NCBI GenBank assembly: GCA_950106755.1
Contig: OX467084.1
Location: forward strand, 7,254,001-7,318,000
DNA length: 64,000 nt
Direction: 5' to 3'
Origin: Climacium dendroides
Taxonomy: Eukaryota > Streptophyta > Bryopsida > Hypnales > Climaciaceae
A program made the translations under genes and the position numbers. A model generated the notes under the pieces. That model saw only the letters and a program-made list of their open reading frames with translations, made no database searches and was not told the DNA's origin. How positions within the stretch are numbered: the stretch's first letter is position 1; each line of letters begins with the position of its first letter. Positions 1-10,975 of this stretch are shown here, one piece after another.

Positions 1-12
1 ATAATTAACTGC

Positions 13-432
13 CTAGAAGTAGTACCTCTGCACGGAGATCGGCGGAAGAACGAGTTCTTCTTCATCACAGGAACCAGCTCTGTGAGTGCCGACGTTTTCC
101 ACTTCTAGCTCCAGAGACGGAAGAACACTTAGTGCGAGGTCTTCCTCACTACTAGTGTCGGAGGGAGCAAGTTCGGTGAAGGTGGGATCAGCAAAGTCAT
201 TAGTCGAGGCTCCTGTGTTGTGGATAGCGGTGTTTTCCATTTCGAGCTCCAGAGAAGGAAGAACAAGGTCTTCTTCACTATTCGTGTCTGAGTGATCAGC
301 AAGGTCGGTGAAAATGGGATCAGCAAAAGCAGTACTGGAGGAACCAGCATTATCAATACCGCCGGTCTCCACTTCTTGCTCCACAAGCTGAAGCCAAACA
401 GAAGGACCGGTAACAGCAGGGTCGGTAGCCAT
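13..432 (-). CDS. putative acidic repeat protein of unknown function (139 aa)
   Basis: I do not recognise this protein. It is rich in Asp, Glu and Ser and holds an internal duplication of about 42 residues. Each unit carries FADPxFTxL, then a D-T-x-S-E-E-D-L stretch, then LPSLELExEN; a decayed third partial unit lies near the C terminus. There is no signal peptide, membrane segment or known catalytic motif. The ATG lies four bases after a good splice acceptor (ttatttcag at 437-445, minus strand), so the CDS may start just inside a second exon whose 5' UTR begins upstream. The stop lies inside the window at 13-15. Base composition is GC-richer than the AT-rich flank to the right, which favours a real gene, but no homologue can be named. 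It could also be the last exon of a longer gene joined in another frame. Confidence 0.4.
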   Translation of the reverse strand: MATDPAVTGPSVWLQLVEQEVETGGIDNAGSSSTAFADPIFTDLADHSDTNSEEDLVLPSLELEMENTAIHNTGASTNDFADPTFTELAPSDTSSEEDLALSVLPSLELEVENVGTHRAGSCDEEELVLPPISVQRYYF

Positions 433-1364
433 TGTTCTGAAATAACATACAGATATATCATGTCATCATTTCGGTCAGTTCGTGCCTTAATCTGATCGAG
501 ATTTATGCATGGAATTACTGGTTAGTACCCCGATCTACTGTAAAAAGCAAGCATTGTTAGTCAACTTCTGAATCTGCTTTTAAGGTTTAGGGTAGATTTT
601 CAAAATAGTGGACTGGATTTGTAAGCTAGAATTAAGAGCGACGAATATAATCACGGATACGGCATAAGCCGAAGTTTAGCGAATTCATGAGTGAATGACT
701 GTCTAGTAAGTTGTAACCCTGACAACAACCAAAAGAACCTGAAAAAGATGATCGTCGATATGATGCAGGCCGTGGAACATAAAAGATAGCTAGTATGCAT
801 ATAGGTAGTACAGAATTGCAGAACTTGGGTCTTAGCAACGAGAAATGCATGTAAAACTTCAATTCTCACGTCTTTTTGTGCGCTACTGCGCTCTACTGAA
901 AGGAAAGGCTAAAAAGAGAACTATCGATCTGAGTGATCTCGTCAACGTACATGCAGAGCGCACAACAAAACTAAACAAAGGTAATTCCATAAACTGAAAA
1001 GCAAATGACAACCTTGACAGAGCAACACATCAAAGGCTCGGCTCGGCCACGTTAACTGCAGCAAAAAAGATGAGCGCCTTGCTAGCTTAGTTACACCGAT
1101 TGCAAGCTTTTCGAAATGACCGATCAGAGCTGTACCGGTGAACCAATTTAACTAGTTCATGAAAAGCTAGAAGCGCCTTGAGGAACGCACAGGACCAGAA
1201 ACTCACAGAGAAATGTTAGCAGCATGTCTGTGGGATTAGCTTTCCCTGGAATTGAAGTTCTTTGCAATTGATAACAGAAACCAAAAAAGCTTGGGCAAAT
1301 TAAAAGCCAGTAACTGTAGAATTACAGTAGCATGGAAAAGAACTTGAGACAGGGATTTCCTTAC
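433..1364. other. no clear gene; probable intron or intergenic DNA of moderate GC
   Basis: Only short ORFs without recognisable domains occur. The segment lies between the candidate donor at 1364 and acceptor at 437 on the minus strand and may be the intron of the putative gene. No repeat family seen elsewhere in the window is present. Confidence 0.3.
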
Positions 1365-1529
1365 CTCCGGACGTACGTTCTCTGAGCTCCAGCAATCGAC
1401 AACTAAACAACGCTGCAGCAAACAACGTCGGCAGCAGCACTGGAGCGCCTGCAAATGAGTTCGAGGAGCACCAGTTGAGGGAAGAAATAGAAAAAGAGGG
1501 CAGACAGCAAATGTCGTAGCTAGGGCCAT
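1365..1529 (-). other. possible upstream exon ending at a strong splice donor
   Basis: On the minus strand the sequence CCGGAG|GTAAGG gives a near-consensus donor at 1364/1365. An ATG at 1529 opens a 55-codon frame with a hydrophobic, Cys-rich N terminus that runs to the donor in phase 0. With the acceptor at 437 this would make an intron of about 930 bp leading into the acidic-repeat ORF. The phase-0 join would read that exon in a different frame from the 432 ATG, so this exon is either untranslated leader or part of another isoform. Inference from splice motifs only. Confidence 0.2.
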
Positions 1530-1839
1530 GACTTGCGAAGGCCTACTTTAGTAGCTTGGTCGTTAATATGGTTTTATCTCAAAGGTAAGAGCAAATGAGC
1601 ATTTAACGGATATTTCGGTAAATCCACAAACTTGGCATTTTTAGGTTTAGACATGCGGTCTAAAATGTACACCACTCCTAGATTTCAGACCAAATTTCAA
1701 ACCAAATTTCAGACTCTGCGATCTAAAATCAATATTAGTCCTAAAAAATGAATGAGAAAATGGCATATGAATACTCCCATGTCAACAAAATATTTGTTAT
1801 TTGAGAATGGTTCCTACCAAGTCAAATAATCTAGTCATG
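1530..1839. other. AT-rich spacer with decayed inverted repeats
   Basis: It holds 'gcggtctaaaatgt' and several 'atttcagacc' words between 1650 and 1730. The same words occur in the core of the palindromic MITE at 21887-22059, so this may be a decayed relative. No ORF of interest. Confidence 0.3.
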
Positions 1840-2071
1840 CAAGAAGAAAAAAGTCTTGTTTTTTTCACTTTAAAAACATTAAAAGACTAGTGTAAGGAGC
1901 ATCAAAACAGTAATATGTGTAGTTAAAGTTTTCAAAATTTCTTCCATACATTCTCATCTAGTGAAAGATCCCATGGCTAGATATGCAAGAAAAAATATTT
2001 TCAAAGTATTTTACTCTTTGCAATAGAGATGGCAATTTTCAATATTTTTTATGAAAAAAACGCCATGATCC
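1840..2071 (+). repeat. R1 repeat, 3' part of a truncated copy
   Basis: The text matches the last ~230 bp of full-length R1 elements (tcactttaaa..., catactagtg-like, aagatcc-atgg-tagatatgcaa, ctctttgcaatag). Its 3' inverted repeat is lost where it abuts the next R1 copy at 2072, giving two copies head to tail. Confidence 0.6.
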
Positions 2072-2968
2072 TTAATCCCTAAAGTCCCAAAGTCCCTATA
2101 AGAGACTCTTGGAATTTTGGATAGGTTCATGTGATCTCAAATTTTGACCTAATTTTTTGAATTTTTTTTTAAGATAGGAAATCATATTAGCTTTCTGGGA
2201 ATAAATTTTTTATTTTAATCGGTGCTCGGAAACAAAAGTTATGCCACCATGAGTCCAAAAAACAACTTGAGGGGCAGCCCAAAAAAAAAAAGTTAAATTT
2301 TTCAATTTTTAATTTATTTCTCAAAGATTATATTTTCTCTACATTTGAAGCTTTGAATCATTCTATTTAGACTAGTGATGAGAAAGTTATGAACAACTTT
2401 ATTTTTTTGGCAATCTAAACATATTTTTTTTAAAATAACTTATAGAATTCATTTTGAATGCAATTTTTATAATTTTTCAAAATAAATTGTTAGGCATAGT
2501 TAAGTTTGATTATTAGAACAACTTAACCATTGGAATTATTGTGTTTCAATTCCATTTTAGAACTATGAACGGTTTTATTATTCCTTCAATCCTAAACCTA
2601 CTTCTACTTAATAATTTTTTAATGAGTGAAAATTAAGTGATTTTTTGTTGAATTTCTTCCCTAGATTTTCAATTCAATTCTTCAATATAAAAAAATTAGA
2701 AAATCAAAATCATCAATGCAAAAAATTTAAATTAAGAAGATTCAAAGCCAAAAAATCTAACCAATCAAGGTGTAAAAAATTTATTTTCTTCATTTTAAAT
2801 GCAAATATCTTGCAATCTATGTAGTCAAAGTTTCTGAAATTTTTTCAATGCATTTTCATACTAGTGTAGTACAAAAGAAATAATTTTTAAATTTTTTTAT
2901 CTTTGCATTAGAAATGGCAATTTTGAGTAAGTTTTGATGGCAAAAAGGCCTTAGGACTTTAGGGGTTG
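2072..2968 (+). mobile_element. R1 element, full length (~0.9 kb, TTAA-flanked TIRs)
   Basis: The left end reads TTAATCCCTAAAGTCC and the right end GGACTTTAGGGGTTGA, which are inverted repeats of each other. The interior is AT-rich and non-coding and is shared, in order, with the copies at 3176, 4560, 19366 (inverted) and 60850. Shared internal landmarks include gaagctttga-tcattc, ggcaat-taaacat and cttgcaatctatgtag. No transposase ORF is present, so the element is non-autonomous. Superfamily assignment is uncertain; the TTAA flank is what piggyBac-type elements use. Confidence 0.7.
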
Positions 2969-3175
2969 AGTTAAATTATGTAAATTTTTGTTAGATCTCA
3001 TTGGGCATTGGCTTCTCTTAGCATGCATTTTTGGCATCATATAATAAATTAATTAGGAATTTTTAAAGTGATGGAAATAGGAATATTTAGTGTGAACCCT
3101 AGCTAAGCTCTCGTGAGTAGTGGTTATAGGTTTTAGACAAGCCTTTACAATAATTGATTTAGAAATGGATCACAA

Positions 3176-4110
3176 TTAACCCCTAAAAGACCATTGTCCC
3201 TTTAGAAGACAAATGAGATTTCAAGTAGGTACCTGTGAGTTGAATTTTTGTCATAATTTTTTTAAACTTTTTTTAAAGATAGAAAAAGTTGAAAAATGAA
3301 TTAGCTTCATAGGAATTTAATTTTTTCAATCAATGCCCACAAGTAAAAAATTATGTCCAAATAACCTCAAAATAGAGAAGAAGAGGCAACAAATTTTTTT
3401 TAATTAATTATTATTTTTAATTTTTTTTTCTCATAGATTATAATATTGCCTACATGGAAAGCTTTTATTCATTCCATTTGGATTTGTTATGAGAAAGTTA
3501 TGGACAATCTTGTTTTTTGGGCAATTAGAGCAACTTCTTGAAAAAATAACTTGTAGGATTTATTTTTTAATGCAATTTTTACAACTTAAAAAAAATCCAC
3601 ATGGTTTATTTTGCTTTTTAGAACAATCTCACCATTGAGATCAATGAAATTTAATTCCATTTTAGAGATATTAATAATTTATTAACTTAGATTTTCCTTC
3701 TATCTTAATATCTCATACCTACTCCCTACTTAACAATTTATCTTAAGAATGAAAATTACGTTTTTTTTAAATTATTTTTTTCCTAGATTCTCAAATCAAT
3801 TCCCTACTATAAAGATTTAAAATTAAAAAATGTGTGAGGCAAAAAAATTAAGTTAAGAAGATTCAAAGTTAAATAATTTAGTCTTGCAATGTATTGAAAA
3901 ACTTATTTTTTTCACTTTAAATGCAGATATCTTGCAATCCATGTGGTCAAAATTTCTGAATTTTTTTTCACACTTTCTCATACTAGTTAGGTATAAGATC
4001 CAATAGTTGAAAGTTGAAAAAAAAATTCAAAATTTTGTACTCTTTGCTATAGAAATGACACTTTTGAGTGTTTTTTGGCAAAAAAAAGGCCTTGGTCCTA
4101 TAGAGATTAA
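3176..4110 (+). mobile_element. R1 element, full length
   Basis: The left terminus TTAACCCCTAAAAGACC and the right terminus GGTCCTATAGAGATTAA form imperfect inverted repeats flanked by TTAA on both sides. The interior is collinear with the 2072-2968 copy but visibly diverged. There is no coding capacity. Confidence 0.7.
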
Positions 4111-4559
4111 GTGTTGAGAATTATCTTTGGTATTTGCTATATTTGTCATTGAAATGTGAATTTTATTAGATACTTAAATTGGCACAATTTTTTAAAAATT
4201 CATCAAAAAGGTGATATTTCATATGCCATTTTTTGTTTATTACTATTTTCTAGGACATGTACAGATTTCAAACTACATGGCCTAAATATAAAATGGTGAA
4301 AGGGCCAAGTTTGTCGAATACCACCATTCTAATGAAACATTGGTTAATTACAATTGGCAAAAATTGCAACATTCATCTTTATATACAACTTTGCTTCCAA
4401 AACTAGGATTGGTATGGATTTACTATTTATGTTGTGTAACCTAGAATGTATGAAAGTTGTGTAACCTAGAACGTATGAAATTGTGGAATTCCACATATAT
4501 TACAAATTGTTGTTTTTTGATACAAAATTAATCTGTGAGATTCTACAAATAGTATGGTC

Positions 4560-5445
4560 TTAAACTCCTAAAGGCCCATTGTCTCCTCAAGGGACAAAAT
4601 GGTTCCCATGACCTCAATTTTTAATGAAACTTTTTGAAACTTTATAATAAGATAGAAAACTTACTAGCTTTGTAGGAATATAGTTTTTATTTCAATTAAT
4701 GCCCAAGAGCAAAAGTTATATCATAAAAGGCCCAAATTTTCATTTGGTGGGGAAAAAAAGAAATCCATAAAAAAATGAAATAAAAATGAATTTTTTTTTC
4801 TTATAGATCATGTTTTTGCCTACATTTGAAGCTTTGATTCATTCCATTTGGATTAGTAAATGTGAAAGTTATGAACAACCTTGTTTTATAGGCAATTTAA
4901 ACATCTTTTTGAAAAAATAACTCATAGGATTCATTTTTTAATGCAATTTTTACGATTTTTCAAAAAGAATTGTTTGAAAAGCTTAAATTTTCTTTTTAGA
5001 ACAATCTCACCGTTGAAATTACTATGTTTCAATTCCATCTTGGAGCTGTTAACAATTTAGTATTCCTTTCAATCTTGAACCTACTTCTACTTAATAATTT
5101 TATAAAGAATGATAATCAAGTGTGTATTTTGTGAATTTTTTTTTGTAGACTTTCAACTCAATTCTTCAATACAATTTTTTTCACAAATAGCAATCAAAGT
5201 CATTTGAAATTGTAGGTGAGTGTTCAAAGAAATGTTTTTTCCCAACTTTGAATGCTAACATCTTTCAATCTGTACAATCAAACTTCATGAAATTTTTACC
5301 ACATAATTTCAGACAAGTAAATTACAAGATCCTATGGTTAGATTGTATAAAAGTTTGTTTTTTTCATTTTTATAGATGAACATAGTAGAAATGACAATTT
5401 TGAGTGATTTTGACAAAATATTGGCCTTGGACTTTTAGGGGTTAA
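4560..5445 (+). mobile_element. R1 element, full length
   Basis: It starts TTAAACTCCTAAAGGCCC and ends GGACTTTTAGGGGTTAA. The internal order matches the other R1 copies, including agaacaatctcacc, cctacttctacttaataattt and aagatcctatggttagat. Non-coding. Confidence 0.7.
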
Positions 5446-5598
5446 TAATATTTTTGTTACATTAGAAACTATTAAAAGGAGATTTGTGCCAAGTGCATAT
5501 TGATAATTTCAAAATAATTGTACATAGTTGACTCAAGATACAAGCTTTTGAAGTATTACATAGTAGTGCAAAAATGAGATATGAACATGGATTGGCTA

Positions 5599-5970
5599 AT
5601 CATACTACTAAAATCATAAGTCCCTCTATAATATCACAAATGCTACCATTAATACTAGGGGCTTGTACTTGCTACGCTACCCATTCATTGTATCACATAT
5701 TAGTAAAATTTTGATATATTTAAATAGAATGTATGATAATGATTTCAATAAGTCTTTAAAATAATTATTTTAAATATTGTGTAAAAATATTTTCAATCAT
5801 GCATACATAGAAATCGTATTTTCACACAATGTGATATTACAGAAATAGAGTAGCAATTTGCAATCACTTCTGTAATATCACTTTTTACAAAGGATGATAT
5901 TATAGAAATAATATAGTTGTTGCAATTAAGGTGATATTAAAGAGGATCCATAGGATGATATTATAGAGGT
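5599..5970 (+). repeat. R5 dispersed repeat, copy 1
   Basis: About 340 bp is shared nearly word for word with 54938-55290 in the same orientation: tactactaaaatcataagtccct, taatactaggggct, gtatcacatattagtaaaa, and several tataatatcac / gtgatattat words that form short inverted repeats in the right half. No ORF. This is probably a non-autonomous element; its ends were not resolved. Two copies 49 kb apart make a dispersed repeat certain. Confidence 0.65.
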
Positions 5971-8314
5971 AGCAAATCCATTGCTTCTTTTGGTTTTACA
6001 CTTCTTTGCACTTCTATAATTTTGTGCTTTTGTGAGCTTTGAGCTTTCATGATTTCAATTTTTTATTGCTACTACCAAATGATTTTGAGAAATTTATTCA
6101 ATTGAAGGGATTTTGGATTCCACAACAATTAAGTTGTTCACAAAATTTTTGAGATTTATACTTGTAGAAAAGTTTGGGAGAAAGTGTGCACTTTCTAACC
6201 TTCCAAGCAATGGATTTCCCAACTACACCACAATTTACTATTTTCAGATGATGCCTTTGCACCTTCACTCAATCCTTTGCATCTTTGGATTAGTTTTCTA
6301 TTCCAATCCACTGACCTATCTAACGACTTCCGAGCATGCTACATCCCAGCAACACCTTTGAATGTACTGATTTCTTTCCAAACAATCCAATGATCTCGGA
6401 CTTCAAAAGCAATGATAATCCACCCAAAACTTGTCTTGCAATTTGGGCCTTCAAAACAAGAAGATTCTGGCCTTGGTTGCCCTGACACTTGGATTGGTCT
6501 CTATATGATTATCATAATGGCTTGGTTTGCTTTTGTTTTCTCAATATTATGCCCCTCCTTGTTGTCATGTCTTCAATTGGACTTCATGAGTTGGGCTCCA
6601 TTGTTGCTTGCTGGTCTTAAGCTCCGATCTTTCCATGCGATTTGATCCTCCTCTTCCGTCTCCTTGTTCTTCGTGTTTTTGAGTTGAGGCCACTAGACTT
6701 GATGCTCGCGGCCTTGCTGATTCCAATCACCTAAGCTAATGGATCTTTGGATTTTTATCAATTTGTCTTATAAATCATATCAGGTTGGTGTTGATGCTGG
6801 CCTTTCCATCCCTATTGTCGTATTGGTCATGAATGCCCAATCCTTTATTGCGCCCTGTTTTTGAATGTGGTTTTAAACTCCATATTGCTCCTCATACACC
6901 TTAACTGGGTCAAATTAGCTTCCCTAGCATCCCGTTCAAAATCCCATCTCTACCTTAAGAAATCTAATGCTCTAGATCTATTGCCAATTTAACTACAAGT
7001 CCTATCATTTTCCATCTATTACTATTACTAAACGGTGAAACCTATTTGGCAAATTCACTAAGCCACACTCCTCACCTAAATTCTATAACCTCAAGAAAAT
7101 ACAAGATTCTTTTTCATCAAAAAAACTAAGTACAAAACATATGCACTCCAAGAGAGGAAAAAAAAACAAGAAAGTTTATAAACCTAATTTTCAACACTAA
7201 GTTAGAGCTCTTAGTTTAAGGCTTCATCCATTAAAATTTCATCCCAACTCAATCTAATTTACTAAAAAATGCACTAAATTGGAGAAAATTGCACTAATTT
7301 ACTATAAAATACACTATTTTGTTGTTAAACTCTCTAATTTACTATAAATCTCACTATTTTATTGGGATTTTTTTCCTATTTTAAAATGTCTACTACAATG
7401 TTAGTATTCTAATAGTTGTTTTAACAATCTAACTCTATTAAGTATTTGTGTATTTTTTGTATTTGCGTTTTGAATTTTCAATTCATTTTTATGCAATTTT
7501 TTTCATGTAGTATTTTGTTTCCGATTTCTCTACATTTAAACATTTTTTCAATTTAATTAAATTCACAATTTTTACTTAGTGTCTTTTGAATTCAAGATTC
7601 TTAATTTTTTCTCTCAAATTTTCACATCATTTTCACATAATTGCAATTCCTAAAGTTCACAACATTATTATAGAATTTCCATTCCTATCTATTAGAAAAT
7701 CTACTAATTAATAAATCTAATTTGTGAGCCAATGTGGTGGCTCACACCTATTTTAGAATTTTTTTCATTTTTTGGAATGTTTCACTACTTCAAAAAGAAT
7801 TTATATCAAAGCCTTTTCTTCTAAAAGTTATATTGAAATATGAGAACATTTATAATAAAAGGAGCAAAAGTTGCCCCTTAATAAGGACAAATTTTGAGTC
7901 CATAGACAAAAAATTCTTCACATTAAATAGATTTTAGGTTTAAAAACTTCATGGTTTATAAATATTAGTTAGTACTAGAGATTAATTACATCTACATTTT
8001 GATGGCATTTGATAGATGGTTATAAAATATATACAATAGTTGATTTATATTGCATTATCAATTCAATTGATAACACAATTGATAAATAAAGCATGATAAT
8101 AAAAAATTAAGTAGTTGTTACATTTAGTTTGGCTCCCTATCTTGTAAATGCATTCGTCAAAGAATTTCTCTTCAACCAATTTTTTGAAAATGCAATACTT
8201 GTAGTCTCATACTATTATTTCATATTAGTTATTTTTTAGAATCTTTTTTCCAAAAGCTCTAAGCTTCTAATAATACATATTATTTTAATCATAAATCATT
8301 AATTTATAAAAAGT
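5971..8314. other. no supported gene; partly less AT-rich degenerate sequence
   Basis: Between about 6110 and 7000 the composition is more balanced and short plus-strand ORFs (82 and 77 codons) occur, but they have stops in all frames and no family signature. At 6805-6850 one frame gives a C-x2-IGHEC pattern loosely like a zinc knuckle, too weak to call a retroelement gag domain. From 7000 to 8300 the sequence is AT-rich with no feature. Confidence 0.35.
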
Positions 8315-8370
<56 letters not shown>

Positions 8371-8388
8371 GTATATATATATATATGT
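8315..8388. repeat. (AT)n microsatellite
   Basis: About 70 bp of nearly pure AT dinucleotide, interrupted by three single G substitutions near the right end. Confidence 0.95.
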
Positions 8389-8695
8389 ACAAGAGGAAAA
8401 GTGGTGATTATTATCCCCAAACTGCTCTTGAAAAGATAATGTGTTCTCGAGCTTTTTTTCAATGCTGAATAATGAAAAATCAACATCATATTAAGTAAAA
8501 TGGTTAACTACATATTGGAGGGCTTCAAGTGGTGAAAACTCTACAATTTGCCAATTTTGATTCTAATGTGGAACCTATGTACATCCCCCAATTTAGGAAC
8601 GTTTGGGGTAGCGTCAACTTGAACCAAATATGAAATGTATGGGTGACGAGGCAACGGTCAGGCAGAACTGACCCCCTCATTGCCCTAGCCAAGGT

Positions 8696-8830
8696 TAATT
8701 GTGAAAAAAGCCCCCTATTTTTTTGCCATGATTTTTTATATTTCTACACTACCCCTAACTCATTTGGGGCCGGGGGCCGCTGATTGCAAATCTTATTGCA
8801 AATAAAAAATTCCACAGCCGTTGATTGCAA
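8696..8830 (+). repeat. short dispersed repeat, pair with 14596-14740
   Basis: It begins taattgtgaaaaaagcccc, followed by ctgattgcaaa and aaaaattc words. The same order occurs at 14596-14740 with small differences. Function unknown. Confidence 0.45.
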
Positions 8831-10747
8831 ATAACCCACCACCACCACCACCCCGGCCCCTGCCCCAAACTTTGGAGAAGCTTAGGATTCAGTAAAGAAC
8901 CACCTCAATGCAAAAGTGCAGTTGGAGGGAGAGGTGAGGACGTAGTGGCAATGGCGAGGATCAACGAATTGCAACAGCGATGGCAACAAAGTCGCTTTGG
9001 GGGCTTGGGTATTTGTAGGGTGTGGCATGTTGCTGTAGTTTTTTGTTTTTGATAGAACTTGATTTCAAATTCGGTGGTAGGTTATAGTCAAATTGGTGGT
9101 TTAGGCACAATGAGCGTAGTAGTTGTGTGGTTCAATCATCCAATTTTAACTTAGAGTGCACGTGATTGGATCAATTTTGGATACAAGTTCCACTTATGTA
9201 GTAGGATGCGGCAGGTTGGGAGTCACTTGGGGGCAGTTTAGAAGTGGGGCTGTGAACTTCTAATTTTGGTTCTCAAATTCTCAAATTCATTCTACTTGTA
9301 GAACGACCTTCGAATGTGATTCCAAAAACTTTCAATTTTTGGTGTGGCTCCCTGAAGATTGTCCAATTTCTGGTGTACTTCCCTGAGCTCACCATGTCAC
9401 AGCACCCACACAAATTCCTGCACTACAAATCCATCTCTCCTTCCAGTTGCACACAAGGAGTAGGTAGGAATGATTTTATTCTGAAATGCATTGTTCGATT
9501 CTTCCAAAACAAATTTCTATGGCTTTCTAAGTTTACACATGTTATTTGCATTGTGGGGATTATCCTTTATTGAGCTATACATTTTTCCAGAAAAATAAAC
9601 AATTCACACCCTTGAAGTGGAGCTATCGGACATCCCGAATTTTCCTGCCCCCTGCCAAAGTTTGCTTATCCTTATCGCATATTTTCTTGGGTCTCAATTA
9701 TGTGCATCTTGTCTTCTTGTCTGCTGAGAAAAGTGCACCTCAATTGTCATCCTATTTATCATGCAGCAACAGCTGAAGCACCCAAAAACCTGGAAAATTT
9801 GTGTTTCGGCAAGTAAGCACTCTAGATCCCTTGAGAATTTGATGTTGCATGACAAGTCATTTGGCCCCACAAAACTTTGAGCGTCACAACCACAATGTTT
9901 ACAACACATCTACATAATTACATTTTTGTAAGTAGGCTTAAATTAATTGTGAAAAAGCATGCTCGGATGGCTTCTTTGATAGGGGTCAATAGGTTGGAAA
10001 ATCACAGAGTCATTTTGGGGTTAATGAAAGACAAACATCTATGAGGCATAAACTAATATCTTTGGAATAAGATATCATCTATTGCTTTTGGAAGTTTTTC
10101 ATTTTTATGATACCAATTACCAAAGGTCTCAAAAAAAACTAATTAAAAATCAACCTAGCTCACTATTGAATAATTGATACCTTGATGAATGATAGGTGGA
10201 TACAATCACAATAAGGTAGTCTCAAAGGTTCTTATAGTTATTCTAGCAAACAGGCGACAAAGAGATGTTAAACAACATCTAGTAGAGCCCTTGCAACATT
10301 CAATAAAGTCAATTGTAAAGGTTGATTTTCAAATAAATTACTCTTCATTTATGATTTTGACATACTTAAGTCTAATTTTAGTGAAATGTATCAACTTGAT
10401 AAATATATATTACATTCTTAAAAATTTAAGTTCAAATTTCAAATTGTTTAGTTGGCATTGATGACCTTATTAGACAACAAAAAGGGTTTGACAAATGTGA
10501 GTCCTTACAAAACCAAATGATCAATTCACCAATAAATTTGTCAAACCCTTCTACATACCCACTAAAATACCCCCAAAAAATATTATAAACTAAACTAAAC
10601 AAGGTTGATGTTAATCCTATAAAAACCCAATGTTTAATTCACCAATTCAAAGGACCAACTCTTTCATATATCCACTAAAGTAACCTAAGGACTCACATCA
10701 ATTACATTTTTTTGTATTTTGTCCAAAGAAGACTTAGGAATGTTTTT
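8831..10747. other. no supported gene; moderate-GC patch at 8840-9060
   Basis: A (CCA)n run at 8838-8856 is followed by a GC-richer stretch with an open frame of 75 codons on the plus strand (8825-9052) whose N terminus is mostly His from the CCA run. The frame has no recognisable domain. From 9300 to 10500 there are short ORFs only. I see no gene here that can be defended. Confidence 0.3.
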
Positions 10748-10975
10748 AAGAATGAAAACCAAATAACCAAGTGTATTTTCTTAGAATTTTCTGAACTCAA
10801 CTCTCAATTCAATCCTTCAAGATTAAAATTTAAAGTTTGAAATTTGTAGTAAATTTTTTTTAAATTAGGCACATTCAAAGCCAAAAAAATTTAACAAACA
10901 ATGTGAAAAAAACTTGTTTTCTTCACTTTAAACACAAATATTTTGCATTTATGCAATCAAAGTTTTTAAAATAGG
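10748..10975 (+). repeat. R1 repeat fragment
   Basis: It contains ordered R1 words (ccaagtgtattt, actctcaattcaatccttcaa, cattcaaagccaaaaaa, cttcactttaaac, gcaatcaaagttt) matching the right-central portion of full-length copies. Neither terminus is present. Confidence 0.55.

Noticed and set aside
6113..6850. Possible retroelement gag-like or other coding remnant with a C-x2-IGHEC pattern
   Set aside because: Too many stops in every frame and only one short pattern; no second domain supports it.
8825..9052. 75-codon ORF with a poly-His start
   Set aside because: The His run comes from a (CCA)n repeat and the rest matches nothing recognisable.
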